64,000 bases of DNA. Source: Pisaster brevispinus (Eukaryota > Echinodermata > Asteroidea > Forcipulatida > Asteriidae). Below, one piece after another: positions 54,300-64,000 of this stretch. Position numbers and translations under genes: made by a program. Location of the stretch: contig JAMKCF010000008.1 of the NCBI GenBank assembly GCA_023634235.1, positions 5,763,676 to 5,827,675 of the forward strand, given 5' to 3'. The notes beneath the pieces are model-generated. The model had not been told where the DNA came from. It did no database searches and was given only the letters and a program-made list of their open reading frames with translations. The first letter of the stretch is position 1. Each line of letters opens with the position of its first letter.

Positions 54300-54610
54300 T
54301 TTTCTTTTATTTGAATCAATAAATACAATTTTAAAATATTAAAATTTAAAAGGATAGAAATAATTCTATAAATAAATTACAAATTAAAAATTAATTAATA
54401 ATAATAAATAAATATATAAATAAATAAAGAGTTTGAAAATTTTAAAAATTAATAAAAAATAAGTTGATGAATACAATATAAACAAACAAATAAACAAACA
54501 AACAAATTTAAAAAAATTGTACTTTATTTATTAGTTAACTAATTTACCAACCGACTAACTAACTAATTAATTAATTAATTAGTTAACTAATCAATAACGT
54601 CTTATTTCCT
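54300..54610 (-). repeat. A-rich low-complexity block
   Basis: AATAAATA and AACAAACA runs, the short counterpart of the T-rich expansion at 36,790-37,700. Confidence 0.85.
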
Positions 54611-54931
54611 TATTCGAATCCTTTGTACCTGCATATCCAATATCAAACGGAAGCCAGACTTATTGTCTTGATATAAATCCTTCATGGTGTAACGCTCTAA
54701 GAGTTGTAATCCCAAGCACCCAAAGTTCTACAGAGCACAAGTATGTATCCTTGGAAGAGTCTGGTGCAGAATGTCAGGTGTTCCATCCAGGTTATCATCA
54801 GGTGTTCCATCTTCCATCTGGGTTATCATCAACATGACTGCTACATTGTTCATGGTATATATTCTGCAGAGGATCTGCTTTTCAAGAGCATTAAATACTG
54901 CAGCATATCAGTTATGCAAGGCTTGTTGTAG

Positions 54932-55661
54932 TTAATAGATGGCTGCAAAGCGGCAATCCTTTCTTGTTGTAGAGATTCCAAAGCTCTCTGTGAGACCAAT
55001 CTGGACTTTCCTGTACAAACAAGAATAAATAATATTAGTTAATTCATTCATTATTCAGTAAAGATTGTGAAAAAGGAACAGCAAACTGATTATTGTCTAC
55101 AAGTCACAAATAACATTAGAATGGGTTGTCAATCTGTAACCTCACGGCCAGTGGCGTAGCCAGGTGGGTGGGTGGGGGGCACGTGCCTCCCAAAAAAATT
55201 GCAGTGGCCTCACCCCCAGGTGCCCCTCACAAAAAAAAAATTGCAATAGTGCTCACAAATATGAAAAGGAAAAAGAAAAGGGGGGAAAATGCATATAATC
55301 TAATATAGTGAATGATCGCGATCAGGATTGCTACCGCGGCCACAAAATGGCATAAGAGGATGGTGGCCCCTGCAGCGTCCCCCTTCAAAAGTCCGCCTCC
55401 CCCCCCCCCCAACACTGAAAAAGTCCTGGCTACACCGCTGTCTACAAAAACTCTTTGTTTAAAATAATTAAGCACGTTCACATTTTGATCAAAAGTATTA
55501 AAGAGGGAAAATATGTGGTTCTGAAAAGAGAAAAAAGATAGTATTGATTTTTACCTGTAAATCATGGCGCACACCTTGTTGTCCTTCACCTCTGGGGATG
55601 TCTCTCCATCAACTGGTTCTATTCTGAGGTGTCTCCACTCTTGATCAACTTCTGCCTCATC
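54932..55661 (-). pseudogene. Outer unit, right arm: two exons, truncated
   Basis: Exon 1 (55,661-55,555) reads DEAEVDQEWRHLRIEPVDGE then TSPEVKDNKVCAMIY and ends TTTACAG|gtaaaa in phase 2. Exon 2 starts at 55,010 after TTTGTACAG and reads RKVQIGLTESFGISTTRKDC RFAAIY before TAA at 54,932-54,934, where the left arm has a Lys codon and continues. In another frame exon 2 reads SQRALESLQQERIAALQPSI. The right copy therefore looks truncated relative to the left. Confidence 0.4.
55149..55440 (+). mobile_element. hAT-like MITE, right-arm copy
   Basis: The left end CAGTGGCGTAGCCAGG and the right end (complement CAGCGGTGTAGCCAGG) match at 14 of 16 positions. Length is 292 bp. The flanking 8-mers do not match, so the target duplication has decayed. 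It lies in the outer-unit intron. Confidence 0.75.
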
Positions 55662-56134
55662 TCACAGCTTCATCACTAACAGGTGAGCTCCTCAAAGTAG
55701 TATGACTCTGTTTTTCCTTCAACTTCACTCCGAGACCCTCAAAAGTAGAGTTAGCTTTCTCAGATGTTGGGACAGACTGGACTTGCTCGGAATTCAATCA
55801 CACATAAGCAACTGCTGGGAAAAAGGGATAGAAAAGTCATGAACAAAAATAATAAAAGCACAAGCCAAGATCAAGTATTGTGATTATTGTGATGAAAAAA
55901 TAAAGCTTTTAAAAATGATCAGTTCAGTATTCACTCAACAATTACTCCAAAGAAAGTGACTTTAAATATAGAAGGGAAGATGCCAAGTCTGCCCCCTCCC
56001 CCCCCCCCAATTTTTTCACTCCTTATAACTAAAATAAAATCTTGTTTACTGAAAGTGGAAATGCAGCAGTCAGAATTTTGTATCTACCCCATTTCTTAAA
56101 TGAATTTCTTTGGACAGACCACTGAGAAAAGACT

Positions 56135-56964
56135 TAGTCTGATCTTTGATTCAAACTGTCAATGTTGGTAAGCAAGCATGGCCATGCTGGAAGGGTGGGG
56201 GCCTGTAAACCCACAATGATGTACAGGGCTTGAATTGTGGGTAAAAATCCACAAGACCACAGGGCTTGAAGCCCACAATGTTTACCGGACCAGAATTGTT
56301 TTTGCAAGACCAGAATCAAAATTAAGAAAAAACTTTCTGACCCAGTTTTACATGCATTTAAGTTCATTGTTTTTATTTAAACAAGCCCTAAGACATATAA
56401 GAGAAGACTGATTTAATTTGTTTTTATGGGTGTTAAGAGTACATTTCATTAAGTCAACACTCAATAGAATTGAAAGGTATTTTATCAGACTCAAAGTCAA
56501 CATTTGAACATATTATTTTGTGTTCAAGATGTGACACAGTGAGGTATTATTCTTCATTAATGTTGTTATTAAAAAACAAGACCGCCGGACTTCCAGCGTC
56601 CAGTCAAACGTTTACTAGCCTGACACCAAAACTACTGGCCTCGGGCCTGTGGTCCAGTGTAAAATTCAAGCCCTGATGTAGGCCCTTCATGTCAATAATG
56701 ATAAATCTAAAGATAACAACTGACTCATCCATCAAACCATAAAACACATTCTACTGTAGAAGCCAATAACTTCTGTGTCACTTTCAATCTATAGTATTAT
56801 AGCACCCCTTACGAAAATTCTGCCTTTTGATTGTGATGCGCCATACTTGAAGCAAACAATGTACTATTCCTGTAGCAACCAATGTACTATACCCAGAGCA
56901 ATAGCAGCTATGTGGTACATAGACACCTAGAAACAATATATATATGGGGAGTTATAAAACAAAT
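56135..56964. other. No feature seen
   Basis: This has no similarity to the DNA outside the left arm. GGGCTTGAA/CCACAAGACC motifs repeat locally at 56,220-56,290. Confidence 0.4.
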
Positions 56965-57120
56965 ATTGACTGCTTTTACTCGTGCTATGGTTAAAACTAT
57001 GACTCCCTCGGTGATCCCGGAAGCGGTCTATTTTATTGAGGCTTTGCCTCTGGAAAATAAAACGTGCCAAGGATCACCTTGAGACTCCTAGTTTTAACCA
57101 CAACTCTAGAAGCATTCACT
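56965..57120. mobile_element. Foldback MITE, copy B
   Basis: The left end TTGACTGCTTTTACTCGTGC faces an imperfect complement ending near 57,118 (GTTTTAACCACAACTCTAGA). The inner GAGGC/GCCTC hairpin replaces the longer stem of copy A (968-1,289). Confidence 0.6.
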
Positions 57121-57589
57121 ATTTGTGTAAGAACACTAGTGGTGGTTACTGCATTGTACATGTAGTTAGTCACTCTCAGTCACTCACTCTTAACTGGCCT
57201 ACGGTATGGGGCGACAGACAGTTAAGTTGTCCATACTATTGATAGAGCCAAGGGAAAGGGATGAGTGGTCTTGAGTCTAATGTGAGTTTGTTTGTGGTGT
57301 CTTACAAATTAAAATAAGATCAATAGTCTGGTTTCTGAAGTTGTTCATAATGGAGTCAGTACCTCAATGTCAGTACTACACTAGCTGTGGAGGGATCAGA
57401 CAGAGTCTCAGACAGGGTACACGTGAATGTGCTACGAATGATGCAAGTACGTTGAACATTTTAATACACTAGCTCATAGCACAGATGAAAGAAACATGCT
57501 ACAGTGCAGGCATCGTCAGTTGGGGGGGGGGGGCAGGCATACAGACTAAAAACATCATGACATAATCTACAACCTACAAAATACAAGTA

Positions 57590-58250
57590 CGGTACGGATC
57601 AACGGTATGTTTACATTGGCATGATTGAGTTTTAAATCTACACTAACGTCAACATGTCCACCTTTAAATAATACCTCCACAGCTAGTCCATGGTTACACA
57701 AACAGAAAACCCGACACATCTGCCTATATATCAATCTAAAACGTACCTTTATAATATCCAGTGATTCTCCTGCCTTTTATGAACACCCAGATAATCCGTT
57801 CAGCGTCATAATTTGTGTCAAAGGGGACATTTCTAGGTAGAAATTAGGGAATGAAATCGAAATCGGAGCTCCCTTCGTGTAAACTGTATTAATATGACCT
57901 AGAGAGGGCGCACTTTATAAACAAACCAAAAAATTAACGGGGCTATGCAAGCTACTCTTGAATAATATTATAAACTCCATAATGATTAAAGAAATAATTA
58001 TTCAAACTAAATACAATTGGAAACTATTATTGATTGCCAAATATATTCATGATGTCGTAAATCAAACTATGAGAGGAAAGGAAAGCCAAAATGAAACCTC
58101 GTTTCAGTTACAAAATTGCATTGTGGAATCTTTACTACATGTGTATGCTTGACCCGACATACATTATGAAGCCTCATGAATGCTTGGGAATCTTAATGAC
58201 TCAATGTGTATAGAAGCCTCATGTATGCTTTTGAAATCATAGCGGCTTTT
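57590..58250 (-). repeat. Inverted copy of the 22.45-23.14 kb cassette
   Basis: Complement similarity extends from the ACGGTATGTTTACAT block (57,603) through the exon-like segment and GAGGGCGCACTTTAT to the TCATGATGTCGTAAATCAAA block (58,047) and the GCTTGACCCGACATACA repeat (58,147). It is more diverged than the tandem copies. Confidence 0.75.
57747..57832 (-). CDS. 86-nt exon-like cassette, copy 3
   Basis: The - strand frame reads NVPFDTNYDAERIIWVFIKG and RRITGYYK between TTCTACCTAG| and TATAAAG|gtacg. Length is unchanged from copy 1, there is no stop in this frame, and both splice borders are kept. The alternative frame open in copies 1 and 2 is stopped here, which favours this frame if any is coding. 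Confidence 0.35.
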
Positions 58251-59293
58251 AAATCATAGCGCTTTATTCGTGATGTACTCATTTTTAAATAGCTGGAGTC
58301 CTCATGTGAGTGGGGGAAATACAAACCTCTATCCCCCTGTTGAAATTGTGTAAACTGCTGCCATTGCCCAAGCTTCCGGGGCAAAAATTTTCAACATCTA
58401 AAATTAAAACACCCAATAACATCATTCTGAGAAAATTGAGTCTGTGCGTTTTTATACGGGGATTTTTTGGTTCATTTCTGACTTCCAATGATTAAAAAAA
58501 AAGGCGCCGAATTAGACAATTTGACTGACAAAAGTTCCTCCTTAAGACCACTACGTTTGAAATCATGTGACTTCATATTTCAAATTTTGCTCTGAAACAC
58601 TCAAACATCCCCCATCTCCAGACCCATTTTTCTCAGATTGAAATGTCATCGGATGTTTTGAATGTTGACAAATGTTGCCCGGAATGTTATCGACTACAAT
58701 GGCAATTTTACACAATATTATTTTCACGTGAAGTTAGACACTTGTACTCATATGAGGACTCTATCGATTGGAAAAAAAGTGCATCACAAAAAGTGACCAT
58801 TCACACTAATGAAGCGCCACAATATAAAAATTACCCCCCCCCCCAATTTTTTTTTTTAAAACAGGGTAAAGTTTAATGGCATCAATAGTTCCTGTTCCTA
58901 CCGCATTGTTTTAGCCTTTAACAAGTTGCGCCATAAAAAGAGATTTAAAAAAAAGGTGATAAAACAGCTGTACTTAATACTTCTTGATTCTTTCAAATTT
59001 TGACCAAATTTTGTCAAGTTCGACTAAAGGGTTTTTATGCTTTAAAATGAAGCAGGTATCATGTACATGTAGGTTACTACTGTGTGAATCTAAGTCAAGG
59101 GTTAGTTTCAGTTTCAAGGCTCTGATACCCTAAGAATTTGTTAAATTTCAAAGATTTTCACGGAGAGAGATGTTTGACGGATTGACAGGAGTATCATACA
59201 AATAATTGCCGCGACTGAACCCCGACATTCTGAAATAAGTAAGAAATCCTGACCCTCGAGTAAAAACATCTGTTGAACAAGGCCCGCGAGAGT
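58251..59293. other. No gene seen
   Basis: Short frames on both strands with no domain or splice support. Poly-C and poly-T runs lie near 58,835. Confidence 0.4.
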
Positions 59294-59460
59294 GGGGGTG
59301 CTGTGGGTCCTGCAGTACCCCCAACTTTTTGGATGGGGGTGCTGGAATACTAAAGCACCCAGTGCTGGAGGACTCGAGCCCGGTCTCGAGTCCATTTTTT
59401 TGTTGGACTTGGACTCGGTTGGTCGGACTCGAACTCGGACAACAGCACTGAAAGCACCCC
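59294..59460. mobile_element. Probable MITE with GGGGGTGCT ends
   Basis: It starts GGGGGTGCTG and ends CAGCACTGAAAGCACCCC, partly complementary. The interior has GGACTCG-type simple repeats (GACTTGGACTCGG, GGACTCGAACTCGG). Confidence 0.4.
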
Positions 59461-59881
59461 TTCTTTTAGTAAATATTATTCATGAACGAAAATCTTGAAA
59501 GTTAACATTCTATAAGATACGTGTAACATGTATTATTATAAGTAGAAAAGAGTGTGCTCAGACGGCCAGCATTATCATACTGTGATATGCCCTGTGTGTG
59601 TGAGCCTGGTCGGCCGGCTGGCCGGCCCTGACTGTGTGTACATATTCTCCTTAAAATACATTTATATATATGTTTACACAAAGGCATGAGAAAACCGCCT
59701 CTTTTGAAAAATAGGACTATATAACACCGACAATCCCTGCCACCCCTGGTGGGTGCAATTTTAGGTGATTTTTATTTTTGTTACATTACTTGTTTCCACA
59801 CCAAAAACATTTTGGTGGAATGGCTAAAATTAAATTAAAATCAGGAAACTTATAAAAATGAAGAAACCCTGCTCAACATCC

Positions 59882-59963
59882 TATCGCTTTGGGCGGCTGG
59901 GCGGCTGGGCGGCTGGGCGGCTGGCTAAAAGGCCACTGGACCGCCCAGTCGCTCAAAGCGATA
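59882..59963. repeat. GC-rich hairpin with (GGGCGGCT)4
   Basis: The 23 bases at 59,882-59,904 pair with 59,941-59,963 at 21 positions. The left arm runs into four tandem copies of GGGCGGCT. It stands out sharply from the AT-rich surroundings. Confidence 0.8.
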
Positions 59964-61739
59964 CACTGTAATTTGCGTCGGGAAACTCTCACCAGCTTGT
60001 GCTTGTAGAAAAAAAACGTGACATCAAAATAAAACTAAATAATCATTGGTACGTGTTGGTCGTCAATGGCAATCATATAGATCATTATTAATTTCCCCCT
60101 TCACAGTTGACTGGTAAAATGTTAATAACGATGAATTTATTTAGCTTTAATGTAATTTTCGTTCATCACCATGGTAAAAAACGTATGGTTAAGCAATTGA
60201 TCAGTGAGCATTTGATGCACGTTAAATGTACGTAAACAACTAGCCTTTGAAATATTTTTCAATTTGAACCACGATTCTATTAGTTTACCTACTTTACTGA
60301 AAGAATCTCGAAAACTAAATATATTTTCTCTTCACCCAGCTTCGCCTTGTGAAAATAAGTCATTTTGGGGTGATCATTTTGAAAAATTACACTAATAACA
60401 ATCCCCCCCCCCCCCCCCCCCCCCTAAGGAGAGAGATTCATGTGCCAAATCGTGTCTCTGATTGCACGACAGAGCATTTAGGAACTTAGAGCGGGCCCGG
60501 AACATACGCCATACTGGCTTTGCGCTCTGCTCACGCCAATTGTCTTTGAAAAAACCAGCACCCCTTTGCAAAAGTTCGTTCTCTAATCCAAACTCTAGGA
60601 CATCTATCAATATAAATATGTATATTATACATGTATGTATATTTATTTAATTGTTAAATAATTATATAGGGTATATAGTTAGATAATTGTATAACTATAT
60701 AAGGCAGTTTATAGTTTTGTCAAAGACAAGTATCCTCACTTACTGTAACCTAACACTATGCATCATAAAATAGCAAACCCGTAAAAACTGGGGCTCAATT
60801 AGTGGTCATCGAAGTTGCAAGAAAACAATGAAAAAACAAAAAACAAAAACGTGTTACCTGAAGCCTTTCTCAGATTCAAACTTGGGGGTGAAAAAAATTG
60901 GCTCCGATAATTACGTTACTTCGAAGGTCATTTCTAACAATCTTTTATAATATCAACAGCGCTCTAGTTATCTTTACTAAGTAAGTTTTTATGGTAATTA
61001 ATATTTAATTATATAATTATATTATTAAACACGTGTATGCTTGACCCTACACATATGAAGCATCGTGTATGCTTGTGGAATCATAGTGACTTAAGATAAG
61101 GAAGGTGACTATACACCATTTGAGATACACCACGACGAGATAGCCTCACAAATATCAAAATACCCCAAATAATACAAATAAATAGCCAGGGTAACGTTAC
61201 ACAAGAAGGTTCAGTAGTTTCTATAATGCATCTTTTTAGAGCTTAAAATCGTACCTTAAAAAGTAACCCATGTTTCGTAAAACTGCTGGGCTTAATTAAC
61301 CCTTATGATTTTTTCAATTGTTGGCAAAATTTTCCATCTCATGCGTTAAAACTGAGGTCTCATAAGAGGGTTTGAAATGGAGCAGGCATCCCCACTAATG
61401 ACATGTTGTATGTCTTGACCATAAGCACCAGTAGTACCTACTGCATCATTTTAGTGCATGAATTTCATAGAAATGATTTTTATCAATTGCTTAGCCCAAT
61501 TTTCAAGTTCAATTTTCTGCTTAAAAATGAAGCAGGAATCTTCACTGATGCAAGTTTGTATGACTTGATCTATTGCATCTTTCATATTTTTTCATTACTG
61601 TTGAGGATTTTCCCTCAAGATTAATGATATGTTTGCTCCAAAATTATTAATGTTTTGCAAAATAGAGCAAATATGCAGGGTCAAGTTACATAAAAAAGGC
61701 ATCAGTATCAGCTAGTTTTCCTTGGTTTTGAGCATAAAA
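59964..61739. other. Dispersed repeat blocks and a C-tract; no gene
   Basis: A C run of about 22 lies at 60,402. The GTATGCTTGACCCTACACA repeat occurs at 61,034 and ATGGAGCAGGCATC / ATGAAGCAGGAATC at 61,379 and 61,525, matching blocks at 21.0-21.9 kb and 58.1-58.2 kb. Confidence 0.45.
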
Positions 61740-62455
61740 TAAAACCTTTCAGAAAATTACTGGATTTACCCCTATGATTTATTCTTCTTCTTTTTTGGCC
61801 TAATTGATACACGTTCGATTTTATGCTTGAAAATGATGGACTTACCCCTTATGATTGTTTCAATTTTTGCCTATTTTTCAACTCTCAATATTTTCCAAAA
61901 TGTAGCTTATATCCAGTAGACTACTGAATCATATGACAGCATAAAATCGCAACTTAAAAATTAGCCCAAATTTGACAAAAATTCTGGACCTTAAGGATGA
62001 TTGTCCCTTGTAATTTTATCTGCTTTTAGCCTATATTTGACAAAAATGCATGCTTACCCCATATGATTTTATTTGAATTTAAGCCCATTTTTTACCAAAA
62101 TGCAAGGCTTACACCTTCTACCCGGATTTTATAAAGTTTCAGCCCAATTTTGAGAAAAATGCAAGGCTTACCCCTTTAGCCCATTTTTCACAAAAAATGC
62201 AAAGCTTACCCCTTGTGATTTTATTTGATTTTAGCCTTTTTCTTTGACAGAAATGCAAGGCTTCCCAATTGTGACTTTATCCATAATTAGCCCAATTTTG
62301 AGATAAATGCAAGGCTAACCCATCTTGATTTTATCCAATTTCAACCAGTTTTTTTGAGAAAAATGCAAGGCTTACCCCTTGAGATTTTAGCCGAGCTTAG
62401 CCCATTTTTGACAAAAATGCAAGACTTACCCCTTGTTATTTTATTTTATTTTTGG
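61740..62455 (+). repeat. Diverged tandem repeat, unit about 60-65 bp
   Basis: About eight to ten irregular units containing TTTTGACAAAAATGCAAGGC, TTACCCCTTGTGATTTTAT and TTAGCCCA. Divergence increases to the left. Confidence 0.85.
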
Positions 62456-62735
62456 TGGTAAAAATATGAGATACATGTAGCTATTTTTATTTAGTCAACT
62501 ACACATAACTACGCAATAAACTTAAACCAAGGATCTACTTGGGTGTTATTCAATACTCCACTGGTTTTTATTGTAAAAGGAATTTGTATGTACATTGTCT
62601 TGACATTTCAAGGTGACTTCACTTTTATCACATTGTAGGACATTACTAACAATAGCGGAAAAATAAAAGTTGGAGGCCCATCTTCCTTCAATGCTTGACA
62701 AGGTATTTGATGATGTTTCACATTACATTATCAAT

Positions 62736-62756
62736 GGGGGGGGGGGGGGGGGGGGT
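62736..62756 (+). repeat. Poly-G tract, about 20
   Basis: A homopolymer run; its length is likely unreliable in the assembly. Confidence 0.9.
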
Positions 62757-62839
62757 CATGTACAATTTGGTTCAAGTTCTTTCTGAAGCCCCTGATTTGA
62801 TGACAGATGATCGTCCGATCTTGAGCTTTTTTTTGGACT

Positions 62840-63230
62840 GCAACAGTTCCTTCATCTAGTCAAACTTCCTCAGCATCCTGGACCCTAAAGCACTGTTTAA
62901 CCTTGTCAGTTCTTCTATGAAATCTTCATTGAATCCATCTTCCTTGTAATGGGAGTTATGGGTCATTTCTAGATCATTTTACTCCTTCTTAAGCTCTCAA
63001 GTTGATGTTCCATCACCTCATGAGGTAAGACACTGTACATGTAGCCTTATCAGTCCTGGCATGAGATCTCCAAGTCATGGAAGGGAGTTTGCTTTAATCA
63101 TGGGGAATTCGTCCTCCTTCCTTGAGGTTCTTGGCTTGATGTTTCCTCAGCTCATCATCTAGGATGCTTTACATGTATCCTCCTCCTCATCAGTCCCTCC
63201 ATGTTATCTCCACTTCATCTGTGCGATATC
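62840..63230 (-). repeat. Diverged tandem units with protein-like stretches
   Basis: On the - strand GGACTGATAAGGCTACATGT and GGACTGATGAGGAGG...TACATGT start two units of about 160-190 bp. Each contains GATGAGCTGAGGAAACATCA or a relative. Short frames read DDELRKHQAKNLKEGGRIPH and, at 62,966-62,856, MTHNSHYKEDGFNEDFIEEL TRLNSALGSRMLRKFD then TAG. It could be a decayed internally repeated gene. No family is recognised. Confidence 0.35.
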
Positions 63231-64000
63231 TGTAGAAATTAAACAAAGCCTTTCAGTGAAATCTAAGTGTTAACATCTTACTTTCTGTCTGGCCTAATTC
63301 ACTTGATTGCAGGAGGAAAGCCTTTTCACTATTTGTCCATTTCACTCTATCCTGAATTGTCTGTTGCCAAGCAACGCCCCTATATGTTCTAAGTTCAACC
63401 CTCAATCTTCTGTTTTGTCTCCCTCTTTTCATTTTCAGTTTCTTGTTCAGAGTCCAATTGGTTGTTTTGCATGCCCACCTGTTTCCATACCCCCTTGCTA
63501 GATGATTTCTTTGTTTTAATGATAATAATAATATCCTGCACTCTTGATTTCTTTCTTAGATCTTTGTTTGTCTCCCTGTCCTTCTTTGTTGCTACTATAC
63601 TTATAAAAAAATAAAAATTCAATTCAATTTACTTATGATTCTTATGAAAAAAGTTGAACTCTACTTTTAATTCTTATCAAAAGGTGCAAATAGGAGACAA
63701 ACATAAAGTGAATTATCTGACAAAATGTAGAGTTATAGCTGTGGATGGCATTGTTTTAATTATGTAGTTATAATATTAACAAATATGGATGTGTGTTAAT
63801 CACATGTGTGTTAATTTCAAGTCAAATCAAATCAAATAAAAACAAACCCTGCATTTGTGTTAACTTAAACACAAAAGAATGATGTCAAGAGGGCAGTGCA
63901 TGATGAGGTATAGGTACTTTCTTCAACATACCTTTGTGTACACCAAGTTTCCTCTAAGGGCGTGGTCTGGCCGGATTGAAACATCTCCCAACCAGCTTGG
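63231..64000. other. No gene seen
   Basis: AT-rich, with AATTCAATTCAATTT-type and AATCAAATCAAAT short repeats near 63,615 and 63,823 that resemble element tails. Confidence 0.4.

Larger units (their letters stand above)
49539..56134 (-). repeat. Right arm of the 21-kb palindrome
   Basis: Inverted partner of 35,077-48,310. It has only about five minisatellite monomers (51,380-51,780) and one copy of the module (51,904-52,087), so it probably keeps the more ancestral layout. Unique to it is a 94-bp MITE at 50,278-50,371. Confidence 0.9.

Noticed and set aside
60402..60424. Long C and G homopolymers (20.7, 35.3, 36.35, 57.5, 60.4, 62.7 kb) as regulatory quadruplex sites
   Set aside because: Simple homopolymer slippage explains them; exact lengths are unreliable and there is no gene context.

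Overview
This window looks like intergenic and intronic DNA from an animal genome. It is AT-rich, has no prokaryotic gene layout, and carries spliced-exon signals (AG...GT borders with phase-matched open frames), tRNA-derived SINEs, a Tx1/L1-like LINE, hAT-like and pogo/Tigger-like non-autonomous DNA elements, many foldback elements and several minisatellites. A very abundant interspersed element that starts near GGGCCCAATTTCATAGAGCT and ends in its complement resembles repeats I associate with echinoderms, especially sea stars. That placement is an inference from memory, not a search result. No complete host gene, rRNA, functional tRNA or CRISPR array is visible.

Region by region. 0-7 kb: nested foldback/MITE elements and one or two weak exon candidates. 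7.26-11.26 kb: two inverted copies of a roughly 460 bp sequence around 3 kb of unremarkable DNA, with a hAT-like MITE inside. 12-16 kb: a hairpin MITE, a 36-bp minisatellite that stays open in all three frames of its + strand, two SINEs, then the best host-gene candidate: three phase-compatible + strand exons (14,403-15,736) and a fourth exon-like stretch near 16.0 kb. 17.7-20.6 kb: SINE and MITE copies and a decayed coding sequence on the - strand (19,974-20,453) with a promoter-like stretch upstream. 21-33.3 kb: Tx1-like LINE debris, MITEs and a recent tandem duplication (A-B-A'-C-B'; A copies differ at about three of 2.6 kb). 33.3-34.5 kb: a tandem array of the GGGCCC element.

35.08-56.13 kb: the central structure of the window, an imperfect palindrome of about 21 kb. 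The left arm (about 13.2 kb) and right arm (about 6.6 kb) carry the same ordered landmarks in inverted order around a centre of about 1.2 kb. Each arm holds two exon-bearing units. An inner unit starts beside the centre and reads outward (- strand on the left, + strand on the right). An outer unit starts at the outer end and reads inward. Splice sites and reading frames are largely kept in both arms. The left arm is longer because an exon plus a 78-bp minisatellite was amplified, because T-rich DNA expanded, and because a Tigger-like element inserted (the right arm keeps the empty site). The architecture recalls foldback elements with tandem-repeat arms (Drosophila FB, sea urchin TU), but I cannot name the encoded proteins.

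56.1-64 kb: a second MITE copy, an inverted copy of the 22.6 kb cassette with its 86-nt exon-like segment, and diverged tandem repeats at 61.7-62.45 kb and 62.84-63.23 kb.
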